A DNA stretch of 64,000 nucleotides from positions 6,859,501-6,923,500 of the forward strand of contig NZ_CP023692.1 of assembly GCF_008704935.1 (NCBI RefSeq). Reading direction: 5' to 3'. The number at the start of each line of letters is the position of its first letter. The stretch's first letter is position 1. The DNA is from Streptomyces vinaceus. Lineage in GTDB: Bacteria > Actinomycetota > Actinomycetes > Streptomycetales > Streptomycetaceae. The notes beneath the pieces are model-generated. The model saw nothing but the letters and a program-made list of their open reading frames with translations, searched no databases and was not told the origin of the DNA. The translations under genes were made by a program, and so were the position numbers. Of the stretch, positions 57,520-64,000 are shown one piece after another.

Positions 57520-58724
57520 AGGACCAGCCCGCATCGGCACCCGGCCCCTCCGACGGGACCGCCGCGACCCTCACCACGCCGCTCTCCGCGCACCTCCTGC
57601 GCGGCGCGCTCGACCTGGAGCGCACCGCGCACGGCCTCCTCCCGCACCGGCTCCCGGCGTGGGCCCGCGCGCAGTACGCCGACGGGCAGCTGGCGATGGC
57701 GCAGGCGCAGCCCTCGGGCGTACGGCTGGTCTTCCGCACCCGGGCCACCGTCATCGAGCTCGACGCGCTGCGCACCAAGATGGCCTACGTGGGCGCCCCG
57801 GCCCGCCCCGACGGCGTGTACGACCTGCTCGTCGACGGCCGCCTCGCCGGGCAGGCCGGCGTGAGCGGCGGGAACGTCCGTACGGTCGACATGACCACCG
57901 GATCCGTGGAGACGCGGCCGGGCCCGGTCGGCACCGTCCGGTTCGCCGGCCTGCCCGACCGCCCGAAGGACATCGAGATCTGGCTGCCGTACAACGAGCT
58001 CACCGAGCTCGTCGCCCTGCGCACCGACGCCCCCGTCGGGCCCGTACCGCAGGGCGGCCGCCGGGTGTGGCTGCACCACGGCAGCTCGGTGAGCCACGGC
58101 TCGGACGCCGCGAGCCCCTCCACGACGTGGCCGGCGCTGGCCGCCGCGCTCGGCGGCGTGGACCTGGTCAACCTGGGCTTCGGCGGCAGCGCCCTGCTCG
58201 ACCCGTTCGTCGCCCGGGCCATGCGCGACACCCCGGCGGACCTGGTCAGCGTCAAGTTCGGCATCAACCTGGTCAACCACGACCTGATGCGCCTGCGCGC
58301 GTTCACCCCGGCCGTGCACGGCTTCCTCGACACGATCCGCGAAGGGCACCCCACCGCGCCCCTGCTGGTCGTCTCGTCCATCCTCTGTCCCCTCCACGAG
58401 GACACCCCCGGACCCACCGTGCCGGACTTCGGCTCGCTCGCCGAGGGCAGGCTCCGCTTCCGCGCCGCGGGCGATCCGGCGGAACGCGCCGCCGGGAAGC
58501 TGACGCTGGGCGTCATCCGTGAGGAACTGGCGCGCATCGTGGAACAGCGGTCGGCCGAGGACCCCCACCTCCACTACCTGGACGGCCGCGAGCTCTACGG
58601 AGAGGCGGACTCCGCCGAACTCCCGCTCCCCGACCAGCTCCACCCGGACGCCGCCACCCACCACCGCATGGGCACCCGTTTCGCGGACCGCGCCTTCGGC
58701 CCGACCGGCCCCTTCACCCCGTAG
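57516..58724 (+). CDS. SGNH/GDSL-hydrolase family lipase
   Basis: A 402-residue hydrolase. The nucleophile block is HHGSSVSHGSDA, the second block NLGFGGSALLDP, a third has Asn in VKFGINLVNHDL, and LPDQLHPDAATHHRMG carries the Asp-His pair. The N-terminal 170 residues form a beta-sandwich seen in related SGNH proteins (VRLVFRTRATVIELDALRTKM). No signal peptide. ATG 57516 overlaps the PAP2 stop. The gene ends at 58724, and a strong terminator follows. Confidence 0.88.
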   Translation: MKDQPASAPGPSDGTAATLTTPLSAHLLRGALDLERTAHGLLPHRLPAWARAQYADGQLAMAQAQPSGVRLVFRTRATVIELDALRTKMAYVGAPARPDGVYDLLVDGRLAGQAGVSGGNVRTVDMTTGSVETRPGPVGTVRFAGLPDRPKDIEIWLPYNELTELVALRTDAPVGPVPQGGRRVWLHHGSSVSHGSDAASPSTTWPALAAALGGVDLVNLGFGGSALLDPFVARAMRDTPADLVSVKFGINLVNHDLMRLRAFTPAVHGFLDTIREGHPTAPLLVVSSILCPLHEDTPGPTVPDFGSLAEGRLRFRAAGDPAERAAGKLTLGVIREELARIVEQRSAEDPHLHYLDGRELYGEADSAELPLPDQLHPDAATHHRMGTRFADRAFGPTGPFTP

Positions 58725-58732
58725 CCCGTTCT

Positions 58733-58771
58733 CGCGCGGGCAGCCGCCCCGACCGGACGGCTGCCCGCGCG
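58733..58771. terminator. Bidirectional hairpin between convergent genes
   Basis: CGCGCGGGCAGCCG at 58733-58746 and its exact complement CGGCTGCCCGCGCG at 58758-58771 form a 14-bp stem with an 11-base loop. It lies between the convergent SGNH and M6 genes and can end both transcripts. Confidence 0.85.
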
Positions 58772-58779
58772 GTCCGGAG

Positions 58780-61089
58780 TCAGGAGGAGGGGCTGACCTG
58801 GACGGTGGTCAGGGCGCCGGAGGAGGCTTCCTTGACCACCGCGATGCGGGTGCCGGTGTCCGGGACCTTGACGCCCACCTGGGGCAGGTCGGCGTTCCAG
58901 TAGGTGCCGCGGTGGTCGTCGAAGACGGGGACCCCGGGCCGCGACGGGACCAGTACCGGAACGCCCGCCTTGTGCAGGACGATCTCGTCGCTCGGGCGCG
59001 TGGAGAACGTCGCGTCGAAGGTCTGCGCCCGCGCGTTCAGCAGCGTCCCGTCGGCGTTGCGCAGCGGCTCCGGCCGGGCGTCGACCGGGAGCAGCAGGCC
59101 CGCGCCCGGGTGCGCCTTGGTGGTGTTGTCGCTGTACGCCGTGTCCCAGAGCCAGATGAGCACGCCCTGCTGGTACGGGTAGAACTCCACCGTGTCGTTC
59201 CCGGCGCCGAAGTTGTACGGCCCGGTCTTGAGGTAGGCCCCGTAGCCGGTGTAGCGCCGGTTCTCGACCAGGTACGCGCGCGGGTGCTCGGCGCTTCCCG
59301 TACGCCCCTCGGTGCGCGACCACTTGAGCGCGCTCCAGCCGTTCGCGCCCTCCTCGGCGCCGTCGTGCAGCAGCTCCCGCTCACCCGCCGTGATCCGGAT
59401 GTCGTCGAACGCGACGCCCTTGCCGTGGGTGTTGCCGTCCGAGGTCACCCGCAGCCGCAGTTGGACCGCGTGGCCCGCGAACCGGTCGAGCGGCACGCTG
59501 AGTTCGGCCCAGCCGCCCGAGGTGCCGGAGACGCCCTTCGCCGGGATCGCCGCGCCGCCGACCGTGCCCGGCAGCGGGGACCAGGCGGTGCCGCCGTCCG
59601 TCGAGGCCTCCACCGTCAGGAAGTCGAAGTCCTGCTCGATGTCGTACCAGACGCGGGCGTCGAGCCGGGCGCTCTGTCCTGCCGCGCCCGACAGGTCGAC
59701 CGTCCGGGTCAGGGTGTTGTCCATCAGGTCGCCGGTGCCGCTCCACCACTGGCTGGCGCCCTCGTACGGATCGGTGAGGTCGGTCCGCGTCACCGACGGC
59801 GGCAGATGCACCAGCAGGGCCTGCGGATCCTCGGTGTTGTACCCCGAGACGCCGAGCACGGCGCGCGTCTTGCGGCCCGCGTCCGCCTCCGTGTACTCCA
59901 GCCAGCCCAGTTGCAGCTTGCTCCAGGGGTCGAGGTCGCCGGGGTAGTCCCCGGTGGTGTTCTTCCCCTTGCCGAGGTAGGAGGCCGTGGACATCAGCGA
60001 CCAGAAGTTGACGCCGTTGTCCCCGTCTGAGCTGTAGAGGTCCGGCAGCCCGAGATCGTGACCGAACTCGTGCGCGAACAGGCCGACCCCGCTGTTCTCG
60101 CCACCCGTCAGGTAGTCACCGGCCCAGATGCCGGAGTCCCCGACCGGGGCGCCGCCCGCCTTGTTGCCCGCGGGCCCCGCGCTGCCGGCCTGGTCCCAGT
60201 ACGCGAACCAGCGGTGCGCCCAGACGGCGTCCTTGCCCTGGTCACCGCCGCCCCAGGTCTGGTCCTTGCCCGCGTGGACGACGACCAGGTGGTCCAGGTA
60301 GCCGTCCGGCTCGTCGAAGTTGCCGTCGTGGTCGGCGTCGTAGCGGTCCCATACGTCGTACTCGGCCAGCTGCGCCTTGATCTCCTCGGGCGTACGGCCC
60401 TTGGCGCGCTCGGTGTGGTACCACGCGTTGGTGGCATCGCGCACGAGGTCCCAGTTGGTGCGGCACTGGCCGGGCTCGGAGCAGTTGTCCGTCCCGTACC
60501 GGGCCTCGTTCCACGGCAGCCGCACCCAGTCGCTGACCTGGCCCTCCATGTCGTAGCGGCCGGAGGACTGGAGCCGGTAGTAGTTGCGCAGCGTGGCGGC
60601 GCCCGGGTCGGTGCCGAAGAACTGCCGCTGGTAGTAGGCCTGGTCGAAGTCCTTGCGCCACACGGTGTGGTTGTCGGTCTTCGCGGGCTTGGCGATGGTG
60701 TCGTGGCGGGGGCCGGGGGTGCCGCCGAAGCGCGGCTTGCCCTCGAACTCGGTGGTGTTGTCCACCTGGTCGCCGAACTCGGCCAGGATGACGAAGACCT
60801 TGTCCTTGCGCTCCTGGGCGAGTTCGACGTACCGCTTGCCCACCGCGGCCTTGCGGGGGAGCGTGCCGTCCGCCTCGGCCGCGGTCGTGCCGGCGGCTAC
60901 GCCTTCGAGGGCCTGGCGGCGCAGGCTCTGGCGCTGGACCTCCAGCGGGGCGGAGGGCGGGGCGGGGGAGAGTTCTGGAGCCTGCTGCGCCGCGGCCGCC
61001 ACCGGAGGCGGGGCGGCGGGTGCGGCGAGCGCGGGGGTGGCGAGGAGGGCGAGGGATATCGCCGCTACCACCGCTGGGAGTCTGCGCAA
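58780..61089 (-). CDS. Secreted M6-family (immune-inhibitor-A-like) metallopeptidase
   Basis: A 769-residue exported protease. A Sec signal (MRRLPAVVAAISLALLATPALA) is followed by an Ala/Pro-rich propeptide-like stretch (about residues 23-90). The catalytic domain includes HEFGHDLGLPDLYS (His340, Glu341, His344) and GVNFWSLMSTASYLGKG (Met-turn region). A C-terminal beta-sandwich region (about 490-640, with VAFDDIRITAGE) and a further domain follow. Peptidase M6 members cleave host or matrix proteins. The start TTG 61089 has AAAGG ten bases upstream. Terminators flank it on the left; a palindrome lies in its promoter. Confidence 0.9.
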   Translation of the reverse strand: MRRLPAVVAAISLALLATPALAAPAAPPPVAAAAQQAPELSPAPPSAPLEVQRQSLRRQALEGVAAGTTAAEADGTLPRKAAVGKRYVELAQERKDKVFVILAEFGDQVDNTTEFEGKPRFGGTPGPRHDTIAKPAKTDNHTVWRKDFDQAYYQRQFFGTDPGAATLRNYYRLQSSGRYDMEGQVSDWVRLPWNEARYGTDNCSEPGQCRTNWDLVRDATNAWYHTERAKGRTPEEIKAQLAEYDVWDRYDADHDGNFDEPDGYLDHLVVVHAGKDQTWGGGDQGKDAVWAHRWFAYWDQAGSAGPAGNKAGGAPVGDSGIWAGDYLTGGENSGVGLFAHEFGHDLGLPDLYSSDGDNGVNFWSLMSTASYLGKGKNTTGDYPGDLDPWSKLQLGWLEYTEADAGRKTRAVLGVSGYNTEDPQALLVHLPPSVTRTDLTDPYEGASQWWSGTGDLMDNTLTRTVDLSGAAGQSARLDARVWYDIEQDFDFLTVEASTDGGTAWSPLPGTVGGAAIPAKGVSGTSGGWAELSVPLDRFAGHAVQLRLRVTSDGNTHGKGVAFDDIRITAGERELLHDGAEEGANGWSALKWSRTEGRTGSAEHPRAYLVENRRYTGYGAYLKTGPYNFGAGNDTVEFYPYQQGVLIWLWDTAYSDNTTKAHPGAGLLLPVDARPEPLRNADGTLLNARAQTFDATFSTRPSDEIVLHKAGVPVLVPSRPGVPVFDDHRGTYWNADLPQVGVKVPDTGTRIAVVKEASSGALTTVQVSPSS

Positions 61090-61140
61090 CGTGACGGACC
61101 TTTCGGGGAGTTCGGTCGGAGCGCAGGTAATATTTCACAT

Positions 61141-61152
61141 GTCACAGGTGAC
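61141..61152. promoter_or_regulatory. GTCAC-AG-GTGAC palindrome before the M6 protease gene
   Basis: GTCAC and GTGAC form a perfect inverted repeat around AG, 52 bases upstream of the protease start. ATATTTCAC on its left is AT-rich and could be part of a -10 element. Operator role is inferred. Confidence 0.4.
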
Positions 61153-61172
61153 GGATAGACTGTCGACGGCAC

Positions 61173-61216
61173 AAAAAACCGCCGCGGCAGGCGCCGGAAG
61201 GCGCCCACCGCGGCGG
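61173..61216 (-). terminator. Rho-independent terminator of the M1 peptidase gene
   Basis: On the minus strand CCGCCGCGG and CCGCGGCGG form a 9-bp stem around an inner GGCGCC hairpin, and the stem is followed by six Ts (61173-61178). It lies 36 bases downstream of the M1 gene's stop codon and has a proper U-run, rare in this genome. Confidence 0.9.
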
Positions 61217-61252
61217 TGCGTACCCGGGCCGGAGTCCGGCCCGGGTGTCAGG

Positions 61253-63115
61253 TCAGCCGTCGATGCGGTGCTGGGTCCAGAACGAGGTCAGGTCCGTGGT
61301 CGTGGCCGCCTGGGCCGCGGCCTTGAACTCGGCGGTCGTGGAGACGCCGTACCAGTGCGAAGTGGCGTAGTCCTTCAGCAGCTTGGCCATCACCGTGTCA
61401 CCGAGGACGCGCCGCAGGTCGTGCAGGGCGCACTTGCCGTACCCGTACACGACGGTGGAGTACCGGGAGGAGTGCGCGTCCCAGTAGCCCATCGAGTTGG
61501 TGATCTTCTCGGCGGACGAGGCCCACGAGACGCCGCTCCAGCAGTTGGCGCCCGTCTTGTTCAGCGCGAGGTCGGTGGCGTAGTCGGTGAACGCCTCGTC
61601 GAGCCACGGGCTCGTGTACTCGTCGTCACCGACGATGCCGTACCACCACTGGTGGCCGATCTCGTGGGTGAGCGCGGTCGTGCTGACCAGGTCGAGGACG
61701 AACCCGGGGTACTCCATCCCGCCGAACCAGTAGTTGTTGTCGATGACGGCGTCCAGCTCGCCGTAGGGGTAGGCGCCGAACCGCGCCGAGTGCGCGTCCA
61801 CGGCCGACTTGGCGGTGGTCAGCATCGACTGCGAATCCGCCGAACTGATGCCGGACACCGAGTAGATGTTGATCGGGGTGCCCGCCGCCGAGGTGCCGGA
61901 GATCTTGCTGAACGGGCCGGCCGCCCAGGCGAAGTCGCGCACCTTGGTGGCGGTCGCCGTGGTGACCGTACGGCCGCTGCTGCCGGGGGTGTCCACCGAG
62001 GCGCCGGTGGCCGGGACGAGCAGGCCGCTCGGGTGGTCCAGGGCCACGCGGAAGTCGGAGGCCAGCGAGTAGAAGGACTCCCCGTTGTTGGTGTACGGGT
62101 CCAGGTGCCAGCCCGCGCCGTCCCTCACCGCGAGGACGGGCAGCGCGTTGCCGAGCATGCTGAACGCGCCGTCGTAGCCGAAGCGGTCGGCGCCGCTGGG
62201 CACGGTGATGCCCAGGTCGAAGCCGATCGTGGCGCTCTGTCCCTGGGTCAGGGGCGCCGGCAGGTCGATCTTGAGGGCGGTGCAGGCGACCGAGAGGGCT
62301 CCCGCCGTGCCACCGGTGACGTTGCTGACCGTGATCGGCATGGCGGAGCAGGTGCCGTGGTAGTTGTCCCACAGCCTCAGGTACACCTCGCTGAGCGGGG
62401 TGGGGGAGGCGTTGGTGAAGCTCGCGCTCTCGTGACCCGTCCAGGCGGTGCCGCTCGCGTTGCTGCTGAGGTCGACGGTGTACGAGGGCGCGGCGGGCGT
62501 ACGGGTGGAGTCCCCGGGCGGAGTGGTGCCGCCCGAGGTGTCGAGCGCGACGTCGTCGACGACGAAGCTGGTCTGGAGGCTGGAGTCCTCGGTGCCGGAG
62601 AAGGCGACGCTGACGGTCTGCCCCGCGAACGCCGATACGTCGAAGGACTTCTGCGCGTACCCGGTGTTCTTGTCGAGGTTCGAGTACGTCGCGAGCGTCG
62701 TACTGCCGATCTTCGCCGTCAGCTTGTCGTACTTGGTCGACGTGGTCGTCTCGGCGGTGTCGACGTGCAGCCAGAAGGTCAGGGTGGTGGCGCTGCAGCC
62801 GGCCGGGATGGTGACGCTCTGGGAGAGCGTGTCGGTGTGGGTACGGCCGACGCCGTTGAGCCAGGCGAAGGAGCTTCCGCCGTGGGCGGCCTGACCGGCG
62901 CGGTTGGTGATGAGGCCGGTCTGCGACTGGCTCCAGGGCGAAGTGCCGCTCTCGAAGCCGCCGTTGGCGACGACCTGGCCTGGAGTGCAGGCGGCGGCCG
63001 TGCTCGGCGCCTGCTGCGGCGCGGCCACGGCCGCGGTGATGGACAGTGCTGCGGCGGCCAGGGCCGTGACGGCGGATACGCTCGCGGCGAGGGCCTTGTG
63101 GGGGGTGGATCTCAC
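61253..63115 (-). CDS. Secreted M1-family zinc metallopeptidase
   Basis: A 620-residue exported protease. Signal peptide (residues 1-32, ALAASVSAVTALAAAALSITAAVAAP), then a carbohydrate-binding-like beta-sandwich (about 40-195, GGFESGTSPWSQSQTG ... FVVDDVALDTSGG), then the M1 domains. The zinc site is HEIGHQWWYG (His484, Glu485, His488) with Glu507 in WLDEAFTDY, the HEXXH-X18-E spacing. The GXMEN exopeptidase motif is GGMEY here, so the Asn is replaced by Tyr, which may alter N-terminal binding. GTG 63115 is preferred because AAAGGAG lies just upstream. A terminator with U-run follows. Confidence 0.92.
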   Translation of the reverse strand: MRSTPHKALAASVSAVTALAAAALSITAAVAAPQQAPSTAAACTPGQVVANGGFESGTSPWSQSQTGLITNRAGQAAHGGSSFAWLNGVGRTHTDTLSQSVTIPAGCSATTLTFWLHVDTAETTTSTKYDKLTAKIGSTTLATYSNLDKNTGYAQKSFDVSAFAGQTVSVAFSGTEDSSLQTSFVVDDVALDTSGGTTPPGDSTRTPAAPSYTVDLSSNASGTAWTGHESASFTNASPTPLSEVYLRLWDNYHGTCSAMPITVSNVTGGTAGALSVACTALKIDLPAPLTQGQSATIGFDLGITVPSGADRFGYDGAFSMLGNALPVLAVRDGAGWHLDPYTNNGESFYSLASDFRVALDHPSGLLVPATGASVDTPGSSGRTVTTATATKVRDFAWAAGPFSKISGTSAAGTPINIYSVSGISSADSQSMLTTAKSAVDAHSARFGAYPYGELDAVIDNNYWFGGMEYPGFVLDLVSTTALTHEIGHQWWYGIVGDDEYTSPWLDEAFTDYATDLALNKTGANCWSGVSWASSAEKITNSMGYWDAHSSRYSTVVYGYGKCALHDLRRVLGDTVMAKLLKDYATSHWYGVSTTAEFKAAAQAATTTDLTSFWTQHRIDG

Positions 63116-63251
63116 GCGGAACTCCTTTGAGGTGGCCGGGATTCCGGCCTGCTCGGGGGCCGCCCATCGGCTCGGGTGCGCCGGAGGGCGGCCGCGGGCT
63201 GTGCGTGTGGTGTGCCGGAAGGAGCCTGGCAGATTTGACCTGGGCATGCCA

Positions 63252-64000
63252 TCAGGGGTGGGTAAAGTGTTCGTACTCCCTCGGCGTCTGACGTCCCGCC
63301 TTGCGGCCGCCGGGAATCGGCACCGGTTCCCGGGTCAGTACGATCACCGAGTCCTGTGGTCCCAGCCGCACGTGTTCGCGCTTGTCGGGGTTGATGCGCA
63401 CCCCGTACGCGGGTCCTTCCCGGGCCTGCCCGTACAGCCGGTATCCGAGGACGCAGTGTCCCTGGCGGCGGCCGGACTCCACGACCGTGGCGAAGGTGAC
63501 CTCCCGTCCCGGCAGGACGTAGTGGGGCGCGGGCTTCAGGTGGAGCGAGTCGCCCTCGGCCGAGAACAGGGCGTCGAAGACGTCGGCGAGGTGCCGGTTC
63601 TCCGCGATCTGCGTCATCAGCAGGCTGATGAGCCGGCCGCCGACGATGAAATCGCTGCCCTCCCGGGCCGGTGCGAGCAACCGGTTGCGGTCGTCGGCCA
63701 TTTCGGTGACCACGGCGAGTTCCCGGCCCGAGGCCTCCTCCAGCGCGCGCAGGTGGAGCAGGGTCACCAGGGTCCGGTCGTCACCGGTCAGCGCGCCGGG
63801 GACGGCGCGGTCCGTCCCGTCGGCGTCGTCGTAGCCGAGGACGACGGCGCGGTCGAAGGACGGCACGTCGAGGGCGTCGAGATCCCGCGGATCGGTGATG
63901 TCCCCGTCGTGCACCGTGATCCGCATCCGGCCCGTACGCGAGCGTGCGCACCGGCCGGCTTCCCGCAGCGCCTCCTCGCCGGCCGCCATGACCACGAGCT
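63252..64000 (-). CDS. CASTOR/POLLUX-related ion channel protein, C-terminal part
   Basis: The frame runs open to the window end, so the membrane and N-terminal parts are outside. The visible 249 residues are a RCK/TrkA_N-like domain: DITDPRDLDALDVPSFDRAVVLGYDDADGTDRA, DDRTLVTLLHLRALEEASGRELAVVTEMADDRNRLLAPAREGSDFIVGGRLISLLMTQIAENRHLADVFDALFSAEG, then the C-terminal YVLPGREVTFATVVESGRRQGHCVLGYR and GVRINPDKREHVRLGPQDSVIVL. These match the actinobacterial CASTOR/POLLUX-type channel family (DUF1012). It ends at TGA 63252-63254, 136 bases before the M1 gene on the same strand. Confidence 0.82.
   Translation of the reverse strand, partial: LVVMAAGEEALREAGRCARSRTGRMRITVHDGDITDPRDLDALDVPSFDRAVVLGYDDADGTDRAVPGALTGDDRTLVTLLHLRALEEASGRELAVVTEMADDRNRLLAPAREGSDFIVGGRLISLLMTQIAENRHLADVFDALFSAEGDSLHLKPAPHYVLPGREVTFATVVESGRRQGHCVLGYRLYGQAREGPAYGVRINPDKREHVRLGPQDSVIVLTREPVPIPGGRKAGRQTPREYEHFTHP

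Noticed and set aside
1..64000. tRNA, rRNA or CRISPR loci
   Set aside because: None recognised by eye in either strand; a covariance-model search would be needed to exclude small RNAs.

Overview
The window is a chromosomal stretch of a Streptomyces-like actinomycete. GC content is very high, codon third positions are almost all G or C, many starts are GTG or TTG, gene pairs are often coupled by ATGA, GTGA or TGATG overlaps, and a few genes carry the rare TTA leucine codon. No rRNA, tRNA, CRISPR array or prophage was seen.

Left part (1-8140): the start of a TetR regulator faces a virginiamycin B lyase gene; then come a free-standing roadblock protein, an ArsR regulator with a palindromic operator candidate, a small unknown protein and a GAF-PP2C phosphatase. 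A 4.19 kb element (3841-8032) sits exactly at the phosphatase stop codon. It is bounded by two inverted copies of one IS5-type insertion sequence end and by TTA target repeats. It carries a secreted SMP-30-like beta-propeller, a NAD(P)-dependent quinone/azo reductase with its divergent HxlR regulator, and the wreck of a secreted beta-helix gene.

Ion and stress part (8140-25579): kdpE and kdpC, kdpB, kdpA, kdpF plus an extra 27-residue membrane peptide (no kdpD beside them); an aminotransferase class IV protein; a 0.2 kb palindromic MITE-like repeat touching the stop codon of a ClC chloride channel gene; then SHOCT, DUF6325, GAP, YihY/BrkB, DUF2252 and other envelope or stress proteins, a short-chain dehydrogenase, a TolB-like protein and an MFS transporter.

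Extracellular glycan locus (25693-50287): five glycosyltransferases of the GT2 or WecG/TagA type, a Gfo/Idh oxidoreductase, an epimerase, two DegT aminotransferases, two hexapeptide acetyltransferases, a non-hydrolysing UDP-GlcNAc 2-epimerase, a UDP-HexNAc dehydrogenase, a flippase, three Wzz-type proteins (one fused to an O-antigen ligase), a secreted 1099-residue multidomain protein, a beta-helix protein and an unknown alpha-toroid protein. Together they look able to make UDP-ManNAc(A)-type and diamino sugars, build a repeat unit, flip it, polymerise it and act on it outside the cell. Five of these genes contain a TTA codon, which predicts bldA (developmental) control.

Right part (50393-64000): a PAF-acetylhydrolase-like lipase; across a promoter region with a perfect 18-bp palindrome, a three-gene cassette of unknown protein, MoxR-type AAA+ ATPase and zincin/vWA-like protein; a translationally coupled DedA, PAP2, SGNH-hydrolase trio; two large secreted metallopeptidases (M6 and M1), each with a clear terminator; and the C-terminal part of a CASTOR/POLLUX-type channel protein running off the window end.
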